A DNA stretch of 64,000 nucleotides from JAEINY01 sp942490535 (GCA_942490535.1 CALNXQ010000005.1:1426001-1490000); one strand, 5' to 3'. Shown: positions 37,304 through 47,354, counted from the stretch's first letter. Notes: generated by a model from the sequence alone, not told the origin. Translations and numbers: made by a program.

Positions 37304-40300
37304 ATGAGCGCGAAATTTCCGGAATATAAAGGATTGAATTTAGCACAGGTTAATAAAGATGTATTAAAAACCTGGGAAGAGAATCAGGCGTTTGAAAAAA
37401 GTATTTCGACGAGAGAGGGGAAACCGACATTTGTGTTTTATGAAGGCCCACCTTCTGCCAATGGAATGCCGGGTATTCACCATGTGATGGCGCGTACCAT
37501 TAAAGATATTTTCTGCCGTTTTAAAACGCAGCAAGGTTATTTGGTGAAACGTAAAGCTGGTTGGGATACACATGGTCTGCCCGTGGAATTGGGTGTGGAG
37601 AAAACGTTGGGTATTACCAAAGAAGATATTGGTAAGACCATTACTGTTGCGGAGTACAATCAGGCCTGCCGGAAAGATGTGATGAAATACACCGATATGT
37701 GGGAAGATTTAACTCACAAAATGGGGTATTGGGTCAATATGGAAGATCCCTACATTACTTACGATAATCGATACATTGAGACGTTGTGGTATTTGCTTAA
37801 AGAATTGTACAAGAAAGACATGTTGTACAAAGGCTATACCATTCAGCCCTTTTCGCCTGCTGCCGGGACTGGTTTAAGTACGCACGAGTTGAATCAGCCG
37901 GGCTGCTACCGCGACGTGAAGGACACGACTTGTACAGCTCAGTTTAAGATTGTTCGCAATGAAACATCAGAAAAGTTGTTTGCAGGTGTGGACGCAGATC
38001 TGTATTTTTTAGCCTGGACAACTACACCATGGACCTTGCCTTCGAATACTGCCCTGGCTGTAGGATCAAAAATAAGCTATCTGAAAGTAGAAACTTTCAA
38101 TCCTTATACCGGTGAACCCCAAGTAGTGATTTTAGCCAAAGATTTATTGGCTAATTATTTTAATCCCAAGAATGCAGAGCTTGCATTTGAAGATTATAAG
38201 CCGGGCGACAAAAAAGTACCATATCAAATATTAGCCGAATTTAAAGGAAGTGATCTGGAGGGCACCTACTATGAGCAATTGATGCCATGGGTCAAACCTG
38301 ATGGGGATGCCTTTCGTGTGATCACTGGTGATTTTGTGACCACTGAAGATGGTACCGGAATTGTGCACATCGCGCCTACTTTTGGAGCTGATGATGACCG
38401 GGTGGCTAAAATCGCCGGGATTGCACCTTTGATTTTAATTGACCGGGAAGGAAAGCGTCAGCCAATGGTGGACCGGACCGGTAAATTCTTCAAGATCGAA
38501 GATTTGGATCCTCAGTTTGTTGCGGATAGTGTTGATGTTGAAAAATACAGTGAGTATGCCGGCCGATTTGTGAAGAATGCCTACGATGAAAGTCTATCTG
38601 ATGAGGATGCGACCTTAGATGTGGATTTGGCTGTGATGTTGAAAAAAGAAAACCAGGCTTTCAAGGTAGAGAAGCATGTCCACAACTATCCCCATTGCTG
38701 GCGTACGGATAAACCGATCTTGTATTATCCGTTGGATAGCTGGTTTATTAAAACAACGGCAGTACGCGATCGCATGATCGAGCTGAATAAAACCATTAAC
38801 TGGAAACCAGCTTCTACCGGAAGTGGTCGTTTTGGAAAATGGTTGGAGAATTTGGTAGACTGGAACTTAAGCCGTTCGCGCTACTGGGGAACACCACTTC
38901 CCATCTGGCGTACTGAAGATGGTACACAGGAGAAGTGTATTGGCTCGGTAGAAGAGTTAATGGCTGAAATCAATAAAGCTGTGGAGGCTGGTTTGATGGA
39001 GAAAAATCCGTTTGAAGGATTTAAAAACGGAGATAATTCAAAAGAAAATTACGACAAAATTGATTTGCACCGGCCTTATGTGGACGAGGTAATTTTGGTA
39101 GCTGATAATGGCGAACCCATGCGTCGTGAATTGGATTTGATTGACGTGTGGTTTGACTCAGGAGCTATGCCTTATGCACAGATGCATTATCCATTCGAAA
39201 ATAAGGAAGGCTTCGATCATGTGTATCCAGCCGACTTTATTGCTGAAGGTGTTGATCAAACACGCGGCTGGTTCTTTACGCTGCATGCCATCGCCACCAT
39301 GTTATTTGATACAGTAGCATTTAAAAATATCATATCTAACGGTTTGGTGTTGGACAAGAGTGGTAATAAGATGTCGAAGCGATTGGGCAATGCCGTTGAT
39401 CCATTTACCGTGATTGATGAGCAGGGATCCGATCCTTTAAGATGGTACATGATTACCAACGCACAACCTTGGGATAACCTGAAGTTTGACATGGCTGGTG
39501 TGGATGAAGTGAAACGTAAGTTCTTTGGAACACTATATAATACCTACTCTTTCTTTTCGTTGTATGCCAATGTTGATGGTTTTACAGGACAAGAAGCGAT
39601 CGTACCCGTTGAAGAGCGATCTGAAATTGACCGATGGGTCATGTCTTTATTGAATTCTTTGGTGAAAGAAGTGACCGAGAGCTTCGAAAGTTATGAGCCC
39701 ACCCGTGCAGGACGTGCCATTCAGAATTTTGTAATTGAAAATTTAAGTAACTGGTATGTACGCTTGAACCGCAAGCGTTTCTGGGGTGGTGAATTTGATC
39801 GTGATAAGTTAGCTGCTTACCAGACCTTGTATGCCTGTTTAGAAACCGTATCTCTTCTGGCGGCTCCAATTGCACCGTTTTTTGCAGATCAGTTGTTTAC
39901 GGATCTGAATAAAGCATCCCAGCGTCATTCTGATGTATCCGTGCATTTGGCCCAATTCCCATCTTTTGATGAGAACTTGATTGATGTGAGTTTGGAAGAA
40001 CGGATGAAGTATGCCCAGGATATTTCTTCCATGGTTTTAGGGTTAAGGCGCAAGGTGAATATCAAAGTGCGTCAGCCGCTTAATAGAATCATGATTCCGA
40101 TCCTGGATGAAGCTTTTGAGCACCAGTTGGAAGCCATCAAGGATTTGGTATTGACCGAGGTGAATGTGAAGGAGATGGAGTATCTAAAGGATACAGCTGG
40201 TGTGTTGGTGAAGAAGATTAAGCCTAATTTTAAGACATTAGGCCCCAAGTATGGTAAGATGATGAAAGCCATTGCCGGGGCCGTAAATGGAATGGGACAG

Positions 40301-40738
40301 GAAGATATTGCATCCTTTGAGCAAGCAGGTGCGTTTCAGATAGCTATTGATGGGCAGGATTTGCAGTTGGCTTTAGAAGATGTGGAGATCCTATCTGAAG
40401 ATATTCCGGGCTGGTTGGTCGCCAATGAAGGGCGCTTAACGGTAGCCATGGATATCAATGTGACGGATGAACTTCGTTTGGAAGGGATTGCGCGAGAATT
40501 CGTTAACCGGATTCAAAACTTGCGTAAGGATTCTGGTTTTGATGTGACCGATAAAATCAGGCTGGAAATTCAGAAGCACGAGGGCGTTAATGGTGCCATT
40601 GAGAAATATAATGAGTATATTGGTTCTCAAACATTGGCAGCTGAAATAAAACTAGTTGAAAAATGTAACGATAACGGTGCTAAATCCGTAGAAATCGATG
40701 ATGAAATAACCACCTACATGCGGATTGAAAAATTGTAG
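37304..40738 (+). CDS. ileS: isoleucyl-tRNA synthetase
   Basis: The enzyme charges tRNA-Ile with isoleucine. The 1144-residue length, longer than the E. coli enzyme at about 940, fits the eukaryote-like form found in many Bacteroidota. The class I signature is PPSANGMPGIHHVM (49-62), with HIHH-type GIHH at 57-60. The editing domain spans roughly 200-420, and the KMSKR loop lies near residue 689. The long C-terminal region (from about 900) replaces the zinc-finger end of the short form. The first gene of a likely unit with the DksA-like gene. Confidence 0.97.
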   Translation: MSAKFPEYKGLNLAQVNKDVLKTWEENQAFEKSISTREGKPTFVFYEGPPSANGMPGIHHVMARTIKDIFCRFKTQQGYLVKRKAGWDTHGLPVELGVEKTLGITKEDIGKTITVAEYNQACRKDVMKYTDMWEDLTHKMGYWVNMEDPYITYDNRYIETLWYLLKELYKKDMLYKGYTIQPFSPAAGTGLSTHELNQPGCYRDVKDTTCTAQFKIVRNETSEKLFAGVDADLYFLAWTTTPWTLPSNTALAVGSKISYLKVETFNPYTGEPQVVILAKDLLANYFNPKNAELAFEDYKPGDKKVPYQILAEFKGSDLEGTYYEQLMPWVKPDGDAFRVITGDFVTTEDGTGIVHIAPTFGADDDRVAKIAGIAPLILIDREGKRQPMVDRTGKFFKIEDLDPQFVADSVDVEKYSEYAGRFVKNAYDESLSDEDATLDVDLAVMLKKENQAFKVEKHVHNYPHCWRTDKPILYYPLDSWFIKTTAVRDRMIELNKTINWKPASTGSGRFGKWLENLVDWNLSRSRYWGTPLPIWRTEDGTQEKCIGSVEELMAEINKAVEAGLMEKNPFEGFKNGDNSKENYDKIDLHRPYVDEVILVADNGEPMRRELDLIDVWFDSGAMPYAQMHYPFENKEGFDHVYPADFIAEGVDQTRGWFFTLHAIATMLFDTVAFKNIISNGLVLDKSGNKMSKRLGNAVDPFTVIDEQGSDPLRWYMITNAQPWDNLKFDMAGVDEVKRKFFGTLYNTYSFFSLYANVDGFTGQEAIVPVEERSEIDRWVMSLLNSLVKEVTESFESYEPTRAGRAIQNFVIENLSNWYVRLNRKRFWGGEFDRDKLAAYQTLYACLETVSLLAAPIAPFFADQLFTDLNKASQRHSDVSVHLAQFPSFDENLIDVSLEERMKYAQDISSMVLGLRRKVNIKVRQPLNRIMIPILDEAFEHQLEAIKDLVLTEVNVKEMEYLKDTAGVLVKKIKPNFKTLGPKYGKMMKAIAGAVNGMGQEDIASFEQAGAFQIAIDGQDLQLALEDVEILSEDIPGWLVANEGRLTVAMDINVTDELRLEGIAREFVNRIQNLRKDSGFDVTDKIRLEIQKHEGVNGAIEKYNEYIGSQTLAAEIKLVEKCNDNGAKSVEIDDEITTYMRIEKL

Positions 40739-40780
40739 GACGGCTAACTATTTAGATCTAATTCATTTAAACTTATCCGT

Positions 40781-41155
40781 ATGGCTGAAAAGACCCGATA
40801 CACAGATGAAGAACTTCAGGAATTCAAAAATATAATTCTACAAAAGCTCGCAAAAGCTCAGAAAGATTATGAATTGCTGAGGAATACCATTACCCATGGT
40901 GATGGTAATGATACACAGGATACGTCGCCAACATTTAAGGTGTTGGAAGAAGGCGCTGCTGTACTTTCGAAAGAAGAAGCCGGTAAGTTGGCACAACGTC
41001 AGCAGAAGTTTATCCAGCATCTTCAGGGTGCGTTGGTACGCATTGAGAATAAAACTTATGGCGTTTGCCGGGTGACTGGAAAGTTGATTCCGAAAGAACG
41101 TTTGAGGGCTGTGCCTCATGCCACTTTGAGTATGGAAGCAAAGCAAAACCAATAA
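40781..41155 (+). CDS. DksA/TraR-family protein with degenerate zinc finger
   Basis: The 124-residue protein has a coiled-coil N-terminal half (about 8-90) followed by the DksA C-terminal finger. Only one of the four expected cysteines remains (Cys96 in YGVCRVTGKLIPKERLRAVPHAT). This single-cysteine form is usual in Bacteroidota. DksA proteins enter the RNA polymerase secondary channel and modulate rRNA and stress transcription. The gene lies 42 bases after ileS. Confidence 0.88.
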   Translation: MAEKTRYTDEELQEFKNIILQKLAKAQKDYELLRNTITHGDGNDTQDTSPTFKVLEEGAAVLSKEEAGKLAQRQQKFIQHLQGALVRIENKTYGVCRVTGKLIPKERLRAVPHATLSMEAKQNQ

Positions 41156-41205
41156 CAGGCCTTTGAAAAGTATATTGAGGTCTATATTGTTCTTAACTTA
41201 TTTTG

Positions 41206-41247
41206 GTGACTTAGGATCAGGCAATGGTTCTAAGTCACTTCTTGTTT
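41206..41247 (+). terminator. terminator-like hairpin after the DksA-like gene
   Basis: A 13-pair stem (GTGACTTAGGATC at 41206-41218 with GGTTCTAAGTCAC at 41226-41238, two G-T pairs) is followed by a modestly T-rich stretch (TTCTTGTTT). The short T tract lowers confidence. Confidence 0.6.
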
Positions 41248-41334
41248 ATGTGTCTAACAAGATAAATGAGCTTATTTTGACGGCTTTTTGATTATTTGTT
41301 AGGTAGGGTATAAATTTAATGGTGGTGAAATAGT

Positions 41335-41949
41335 ATGTCTGCACTCAAAAAATCTGTATTAATAATTGTTGCTGTATTAATTATTGATCAACTTACTAAG
41401 TTTTGGATTAAAACCAACATGATGCTAGGCGATGAAATACCAGTATTCGGAAATTGGTTTGTGATCCACTTTGTGGAAAACAATGGCATGGCCTTCGGGA
41501 TGGAATTGGCAGGTCGTTTTGGAAAAGTATTCCTCAGTGTATTTCGAATTGTAGCAGTGGGGGGTATCGGTTATTATCTATACAACCTGGCTAAAAAAGG
41601 GGCACCCAAGGGTTTAATCTATAGCGTAGGTTTAGTGCTGGCCGGTGCTTTTGGAAATATCATTGACAGCGCATTCTACGGGATTATTTTTGATCACAGT
41701 TATGGTCAGATTGCCTCATTACTGCCAGAAAGTGGGGGATATTCCTCCTTTTTGCATGGTAAAGTGGTGGACATGCTTTATTTTCCATTGGTAGAAGGCC
41801 GTTATCCGGAATGGATTCCCAGTGTAGGTGGTAATCCTTTTATTTTCTTTCGGCCTGTTTTTAATATTGCGGATTCTGCCATTACCCTTGGTATTCTTAT
41901 AATATTATTATTTCAAAAGCGTTTCTTTAAAGAAGAAACTGTTGATTAA
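41335..41949 (+). CDS. lspA: lipoprotein signal peptidase (signal peptidase II)
   Basis: LspA cleaves prolipoproteins just before the lipid-modified cysteine. The 204-residue protein has four membrane helices. The catalytic aspartates are probably Asp111 (GNIIDSAFYG) and Asp180 (FNIADSAIT), and the ENNGMAFG motif (48-55) is present. The insert between helices (about 118-165) is larger than in E. coli, which is normal in this phylum. Several lipoproteins in this window would be substrates. Confidence 0.95.
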   Translation: MSALKKSVLIIVAVLIIDQLTKFWIKTNMMLGDEIPVFGNWFVIHFVENNGMAFGMELAGRFGKVFLSVFRIVAVGGIGYYLYNLAKKGAPKGLIYSVGLVLAGAFGNIIDSAFYGIIFDHSYGQIASLLPESGGYSSFLHGKVVDMLYFPLVEGRYPEWIPSVGGNPFIFFRPVFNIADSAITLGILIILLFQKRFFKEETVD

Positions 41950-42010
41950 ACCTTTTGATAGAAAGGAATTCATTTAACATTTTCTTTTTTTGTTAAAGAA
42001 AGTTTATTTT

Positions 42011-42043
42011 CCGATGAATTTTCATCGGTGATGTATACCTTTG
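42011..42043 (+). promoter_or_regulatory. putative promoter with operator palindrome ahead of the exporter gene
   Basis: TACCTTTG (42036-42043) matches the -7 consensus. A perfect 18-base palindrome, CCGATGAATTTTCATCGG (42011-42028), ends seven bases upstream and takes the place where the TTTG -33 box should be. No T run follows the palindrome, so it is not a terminator. A regulator binding site is the likely meaning. Confidence 0.55.
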
Positions 42044-42171
42044 CGGCCGGATTGAGAATAGACTGTTTATTCTTAATAGACGTTTGAAATATAGTTTTAA
42101 TAGCGATAGCTTGCTGATACCATCTGAAACATGGGACTCAGGAAGCGTAAGCGTACCCGAAAGTTAATATT

Positions 42172-44592
42172 ATGCGATTCATGAACATGCGATTATTATT
42201 TGCAGGACTACTACTTTTTGTGTTCTCCTCATTGTGTAGTTTATCAGCTCAGGATGTGGACCCACGGTCTGTGGATGTGAAAAATTTGAGTGATGATCAG
42301 ATCTTGAGGATGATTAAAGAAATTGAAAAGCGGGGTTTGTCCGAAAATGAGGCCATAGCTTTGGCTCAGGCGCGGGGGATGTCGCAAGCGCAGATCAGTG
42401 CTTTGCGTGCTCGTATGAATGAGCTGAAAATGACAGGAGGTACTTCTGGGACAACGAATCAATCCACAGAGACGTCATCCTTCAATCAAGTTAAACTTTC
42501 TGTAAAGGCCGATGTGGATCCCTCAAAAATAGATAGTCGCATTTTTGGGTTTGCATTTTTTAATAATGAGCGGTTAAGTTTTGAACCCAATGTAAATATT
42601 CCGGTCTCCAAGAGTTATGTTTTGGGTGGAGGCGATGAAATTCTGATTGACGTATGGGGTGCTTCTCAACAGAGTTACCAATTGCTAGTGGACCGAAATG
42701 GGTCTATTAATATTCCGAATATTGGTCCGGTGCAGATAGGTGGATTGACGCAGGAATATGCCTCTAAAAAGATATTTGATAAGCTCACCTTGATTTATAG
42801 CGATTTAGTCAATGACCAGCCCCGTACCTTTGCATCTATTAATATGGGGACGGTTAAAGCCATCAAGGTGAATGTCATTGGAGAAGTTTTTACCCCTGGC
42901 ACCTATACCTTACCTGGTACGGCCAGTGCGTTCAATGCTTTATACCTGGCTGGTGGCCCCAATGCTAATGGTTCTTTCCGGAATATAAAAGTGATTCGTG
43001 ACGGTGAAGTTATTTCCTCCCTGGATGTGTATGATTTTCTGATTAATGGTAATGGAAATGTTAATATTTCGCTACGGGATGCAGATGTGATCATGGTGCC
43101 CACCTATGAGCAGCGTGTAAAAGTAGGCGGTGAGTTCAAACGCAGTGGTTTGTTTGAAGCAAAAAGTGGCGAGTCCATTGCTAATTTAATAAAATATGCG
43201 GGTGGATTCAATGAAGATGCCTATACCAGTCGCATCGAATTGTATCGTAATACTTCGCGACAACGTGCCTTTAAAGATGTCAAGAGTGAGGATTTTTCCT
43301 CTCTGTTGTTAGCCAATGGGGATAGTATTTTTGCGGGGCCAATTCTGGAACGTTTTGAAAACAAGGTTTCGATTGAGGGGGCCGTTTATAGACCAGGGAA
43401 TTATGAGTTGTCAGAAGGTTTAACTTTGTCACAACTGCTGGAAAATGCCGACGGTGTAAGGGAAGATGTGTTTTTGAATCGAGGACTAATCACCCGCTTG
43501 AACAAAGACCTCACGTTAAAAAACATCTCGTTTAATGTTGCTGAAGTGCTGAATGGTGCCATTGATTTTGAATTACAGCGCGAAGACATTGTTACGATCT
43601 CCTCCATAAATGATTTGCGCGAAATTCAAACGGTAAGTATCGTGGGCGACGTGCAATATAGCGGTGAGTTTGATTACCAGGATGAGATGACTTTATCTGA
43701 CCTTGTTTTCAAGGCTGGTGGTTTTAAAGAGTCCGCTTCAGAAGTTTTCATTGAAATATCACGGCGGTTATCCAATGAGGAGACGAAAAAGGTTGGTGAT
43801 AAAATAGCGCACGTTTATCAGTTTTCCATCTCTCGTGACTTGAAACTGAATGGCGAAGATGCTAGGTTTGCGTTAATGCCCTTTGATCAGGTGTTTGTAA
43901 GGCGGTCGCCTGGTTATGAAGACCGCAAAGTAGTGAAGATTTTAGGCGAAGTAAATTATTCTGGAAATTATAGTTTAACGACCAAGAAAGAACGACTCTC
44001 GGATATTATTCGTCGTGCAGGTGGCTTGTCTCCCGATGCTTTTGCAGAAGGAGCCATGTTAACACGTAAAGTGGAGGTTACTCAAAAAGTTAAAAGGCTT
44101 CGGGAAGAGTTGATGCAAAAGGATTCGACGTTAGCTTTTTCGAATATGGGTTTTGATGTGGTTGGTATTGACTTGAAAGAAATTTTGGAAAACCCAGGGA
44201 GTAAAAGCGACCTGTTTATGCAAAATGGGGATGAGTTAATTGTACCTAAAGAACTGCAAACCGTAAAAGTATCCGGAGAAGTATTAAATCCATTGTCCGC
44301 TACCTATATTCAGGGGAAAAAATTAAATCACTATATTGATCAAAGTGGAGGTTTTAGTTTAGATGCCAAAAAGGGAAAAGTGTATGTAATCTACCCCAAT
44401 GGTGCAGCAGCATCGACGAAAAGTAGATTTATATTTTTTAGGAAATACCCGAAAGTGATGCCGGGTTCAGAAGTGGTGATTCCCCAAAAACCACCTCGAA
44501 ATCCAATTCCAGCTACGGCTTGGATTTCGATGGCCAGTGCATTGGCATCTTTATCATTGACTGTGGTTACTATTGTGAATCAGACGAATTAG
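42172..44592 (+). CDS. Wza-type polysaccharide export outer-membrane protein with SLBB domains
   Basis: The 806-residue protein has a signal peptide (about 1-26, ending LSAQD), a helical segment (30-85) with a SENEAIALAQARGMS-like pattern, and a polysaccharide-export domain (about 140-225, GGGDEILIDVWGASQQSYQLLVDRNGSINIP). Several SLBB repeats (VKVNVIGEVFTPGTY, VSIEGAVYRPGNYEL, VSIVGDVQYSGEFDY, VKILGEVNYSGNYSL, VKVSGEVLNPL) and a C-terminal membrane helix follow. It should form the outer-membrane exit for the glycan made by the genes downstream. ATGs at 42172, 42181 and 42187 are possible starts. It is much longer than E. coli Wza (about 380), as is usual in Bacteroidota. Confidence 0.92.
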   Translation: MRFMNMRLLFAGLLLFVFSSLCSLSAQDVDPRSVDVKNLSDDQILRMIKEIEKRGLSENEAIALAQARGMSQAQISALRARMNELKMTGGTSGTTNQSTETSSFNQVKLSVKADVDPSKIDSRIFGFAFFNNERLSFEPNVNIPVSKSYVLGGGDEILIDVWGASQQSYQLLVDRNGSINIPNIGPVQIGGLTQEYASKKIFDKLTLIYSDLVNDQPRTFASINMGTVKAIKVNVIGEVFTPGTYTLPGTASAFNALYLAGGPNANGSFRNIKVIRDGEVISSLDVYDFLINGNGNVNISLRDADVIMVPTYEQRVKVGGEFKRSGLFEAKSGESIANLIKYAGGFNEDAYTSRIELYRNTSRQRAFKDVKSEDFSSLLLANGDSIFAGPILERFENKVSIEGAVYRPGNYELSEGLTLSQLLENADGVREDVFLNRGLITRLNKDLTLKNISFNVAEVLNGAIDFELQREDIVTISSINDLREIQTVSIVGDVQYSGEFDYQDEMTLSDLVFKAGGFKESASEVFIEISRRLSNEETKKVGDKIAHVYQFSISRDLKLNGEDARFALMPFDQVFVRRSPGYEDRKVVKILGEVNYSGNYSLTTKKERLSDIIRRAGGLSPDAFAEGAMLTRKVEVTQKVKRLREELMQKDSTLAFSNMGFDVVGIDLKEILENPGSKSDLFMQNGDELIVPKELQTVKVSGEVLNPLSATYIQGKKLNHYIDQSGGFSLDAKKGKVYVIYPNGAAASTKSRFIFFRKYPKVMPGSEVVIPQKPPRNPIPATAWISMASALASLSLTVVTIVNQTN

Positions 44593-44669
44593 TAATGCTT
44601 TTTAATAGTAGTTTTTTAACTCATAAGCAAATTTAGGTGTGAAGAATTAAAAGCAAAGAAACCTTCGGT

Positions 44670-44695
44670 ATAACCTTTACTTTACTAAAGGTTAT
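44670..44695 (+). promoter_or_regulatory. perfect dyad between exporter gene and ugd
   Basis: ATAACCTTTA (44670-44679) and TAAAGGTTAT (44686-44695) form a perfect ten-base stem with a CTTTAC loop, 45 bases before the ugd start. No T run follows. It may be an operator or a hairpin that trims expression between exporter and biosynthetic genes. Confidence 0.5.
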
Positions 44696-44739
44696 GCAAG
44701 AATAAGATCTCAATTATAGGAAGATGCAATGTTATTAGA

Positions 44740-46146
44740 ATGAATATACCAGATAGAATTAAACATATTTGCTGTATTGGTGCAGGATATGTAGGAGGAC
44801 CAACAATGGCTGTTATAGCCCAAAAATGCCCTGAAATTAAAGTCACTGTTGTTGATATAAATCAGCAACGTATTGCTGATTGGAATGACGTCGACTTAGA
44901 CAATCTTCCGATATATGAACCAGGATTGAACGATGTTGTAGCCGAAGCTCGTGGAAGGAACTTATTTTTCTCGACAGATGTGGATAAGGCCATAGATGAG
45001 GCTGAAATGATCTTTATATCAGTCAATACTCCTACAAAAACCTATGGTATTGGTAAAGGAATGGCTGCTGATTTAAAATATATTGAGTTGTGTGCTAGGA
45101 GTATAGCTAAACTTGCCAAATCCGATAAAATTGTTGTTGAGAAATCAACATTACCGGTACGAACTGCGGAATCTATAAAAACCATTTTAGAAGCGGAAGG
45201 AAACGGAGTTCAATACAAAGTCCTTTCTAATCCTGAATTTTTAGCAGAAGGTACCGCGATAAAAGATCTACACCATGCTGACAGGGTTTTGATTGGGGGC
45301 GATCAGGATCAGGATGGTTTAAAAGCAATTCAATGTTTAACTGATGTATATGCTCAATGGTTACCTAGAGAGAGAATAATTACTACAAATATTTGGTCTT
45401 CTGAATTGTCTAAATTAACTGCCAATGCTTTTTTAGCGCAACGTATTTCTTCCATTAATGCAATTTCCGCTTTGTGTGAAAAATCAGGAGCGAATGTGGA
45501 TGAGATTGGCAACGCTATTGGCGCAGATAGTAGAATTGGACCTAAATTCTTAAAATCATCGGTGGGTTTTGGAGGTTCCTGCTTTCAGAAGGATATACTA
45601 AACTTGGTATATATCGCACGTTCTTACGGATTAGAAGAGGTAGCTGAATATTGGGAGCAAGTAATCAAATTAAATGACTATCAAAAGCGCCGTTTTGCAG
45701 AGAAAATTGTCAAAACATTATTCAATACGGTTTCCGGTAAGAAAATTGCCATACTCGGTTGGGCTTTTAAAAAGGATACCAATGATACGCGTGAATCAGC
45801 CGCTATTTATGTGGCTGATTACCTTTTAAATGAACAAGCTGAGTTGTTTGTATACGATCCCAAAGTCAAAGCCGAGCAGGTATATACTGATTTGGATTAT
45901 TTAAATACACGTTGTGAAGAAGAAAATAGGAGGTTGGTTACGATAGTCAACGATCCATATCAAGCCATGGAGGATACACACGCTGTTGCAATATTAACAG
46001 AATGGGATGAGTTTAAGAATTATGATTGGAAGGAAGTATTCAGAGTCATGAAGAAGCCTGCATTTTTGTTTGATGGACGAAATATCTTAGACAAAAAAAC
46101 ACTATGCAACCTAGGATATAATTTGTTTGGTTTGGGTAAGAGCTAA
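44740..46146 (+). CDS. ugd: UDP-glucose 6-dehydrogenase (eukaryote-like form)
   Basis: The enzyme oxidises UDP-glucose to UDP-glucuronate with two NAD, a precursor of acidic glycan sugars. The 468-residue protein has the NAD-binding GAGYVGG (14-20), EKSTLPV (134-140), the catalytic cysteine Cys281 in GFGGSCFQKD, and the C-terminal UDP-binding part (WAFKKDTNDTRES). The length and the WAFKKDTND form match the eukaryote-like class rather than the 390-residue bacterial class. It probably supplies a uronic acid to the glycan. Confidence 0.94.
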   Translation: MNIPDRIKHICCIGAGYVGGPTMAVIAQKCPEIKVTVVDINQQRIADWNDVDLDNLPIYEPGLNDVVAEARGRNLFFSTDVDKAIDEAEMIFISVNTPTKTYGIGKGMAADLKYIELCARSIAKLAKSDKIVVEKSTLPVRTAESIKTILEAEGNGVQYKVLSNPEFLAEGTAIKDLHHADRVLIGGDQDQDGLKAIQCLTDVYAQWLPRERIITTNIWSSELSKLTANAFLAQRISSINAISALCEKSGANVDEIGNAIGADSRIGPKFLKSSVGFGGSCFQKDILNLVYIARSYGLEEVAEYWEQVIKLNDYQKRRFAEKIVKTLFNTVSGKKIAILGWAFKKDTNDTRESAAIYVADYLLNEQAELFVYDPKVKAEQVYTDLDYLNTRCEEENRRLVTIVNDPYQAMEDTHAVAILTEWDEFKNYDWKEVFRVMKKPAFLFDGRNILDKKTLCNLGYNLFGLGKS

Positions 46147-46243
46147 TTTTAGAACCTCAAAATAGCGAGAAGTAAATTAATCATAATCTATCAGAAAAAA
46201 GTAATTAATATCTTAATTTTCAATCGTTAATTAATTAGTAATG

Positions 46244-47276
46244 CCAATCAAGGGTTGGATATAAAATATAAAAAGTGGTCTAAGGATCTGAATACTAGCA
46301 GCTTAAACTTGTAAAAACCCTTGAAAATCAGTATCTTAGAGTTGTTTTCGAAGCGACTTTCAGATATGATTCTCAAGGATAAGGACCACAATTTAATAAG
46401 AATATACGATTTAGTCTGTGACTATTTTCACGAGTTAAAATATTACTGTGAACGTTTCAGTAATAACAATAACCCAGACTTTACGGACTAAGAGATAATG
46501 ACCATGTACCTCTTTGGTGTATATTATCAAGGGTATAGTAAGGTAAAGCACATTCATAGGTTTGCCAGTGATTATTTGTTGGATTGGTTTCCCAAGCTTG
46601 GTTCTTATCAGGCGTTTAATAACCGTTTAAATCGCTTAGATGGTGCATTTACGAGGCTGTCGGAGTTATTGGTTAGGGATTTTCAACCTAATGATTGTAT
46701 TGTCGATCAGAACTTGCTTGATTCTATGCCTATTGTTACTTGTTCGGGTAAGCGGAACGGAAAGGTGGCCAGGGAAATAACCGATAAAGGATATTGTTCT
46801 ACAAAGGGAATGTATTATTATGGTATGAAGCTGCACATGCTGGGTTCCAGGAGAGAAGGAACATTGCCATTCCCTGAGCAAATACTATATACTCCTGCAT
46901 CAGTAAACGATATTAGTGTCTACAAAGAAGCATGGTCACAAATGTATAACCGCACTTTCTTTGGCGACATAATATACATGAATTACGAATTTAACGAAGA
47001 AATGAAAACAAAGTATAATTCAGAAATGCTGACTCCTGTAAAGGCTGTAAAAGGCATGCCAGATATTATCAAACAAAGGATATAAGCCGCAGATGATTTG
47101 TTTTCCACAGCTGTTTCTAGAGTCAGGCAGCCCATCGAAGCAATGTTCTCTTGGCTCATTGAGAAAACAGATATCCAGCGAGCAAGTAAGGTTAGGTCTA
47201 CCAAAGGTCTGATAGTACATGCCTTTGGTAAACTTTCTGCTGCATTTTTAAATTATACTTTTTAACCCTTGATTCG
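46244..47276 (+). mobile_element. IS982-family insertion sequence (degenerate)
   Basis: A transposase pseudogene (46366-47265) is bracketed by 13-base inverted repeats with one mismatch: CCAATCAAGGGTT (46244-46256) and its complement (47264-47276). The 11-base sequence AATTAGTAATG occurs directly outside both ends (46233-46243 and 47277-47287). That is longer than the target duplications usual for IS982, and GGGTTGGATAT also occurs on both sides (46252-46262 and 47306-47316). The exact ends are therefore inferred, and insertion next to a pre-existing repeat is possible. The element separates ugd from the rest of the polysaccharide locus. Confidence 0.8.
46366..47265 (+). pseudogene. IS982-family transposase with two in-frame stop codons
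   Basis: Read in one frame from the ATG at 46366 the sequence is a full-length IS982-type DDE transposase of about 299 codons, broken by TAA at 46489-46491 and TAA at 47083-47085. The first aspartate lies in IVDQNLLDSMP and the second in FFGDIIYMN. The glutamate lies in PIEAMFSWLIEKT after the second stop, so no active enzyme can be made without readthrough. There are no frameshifts, which indicates fairly recent decay by point mutation. The intact middle piece is 46498-47085. Confidence 0.9.
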
Positions 47277-47354
47277 AATTAGTAATGTTTTATTTTGAGC
47301 CTAATGGGTTGGATATGATTAGTATGTTGGTGTTTATAAAAACAAAAAAATTGA

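Noticed and set aside
46498..47085. Intact 195-codon transposase gene
   Set aside because: In-frame sequence on both sides continues the IS982 transposase, so this is the middle of a broken gene and lacks the catalytic glutamate.
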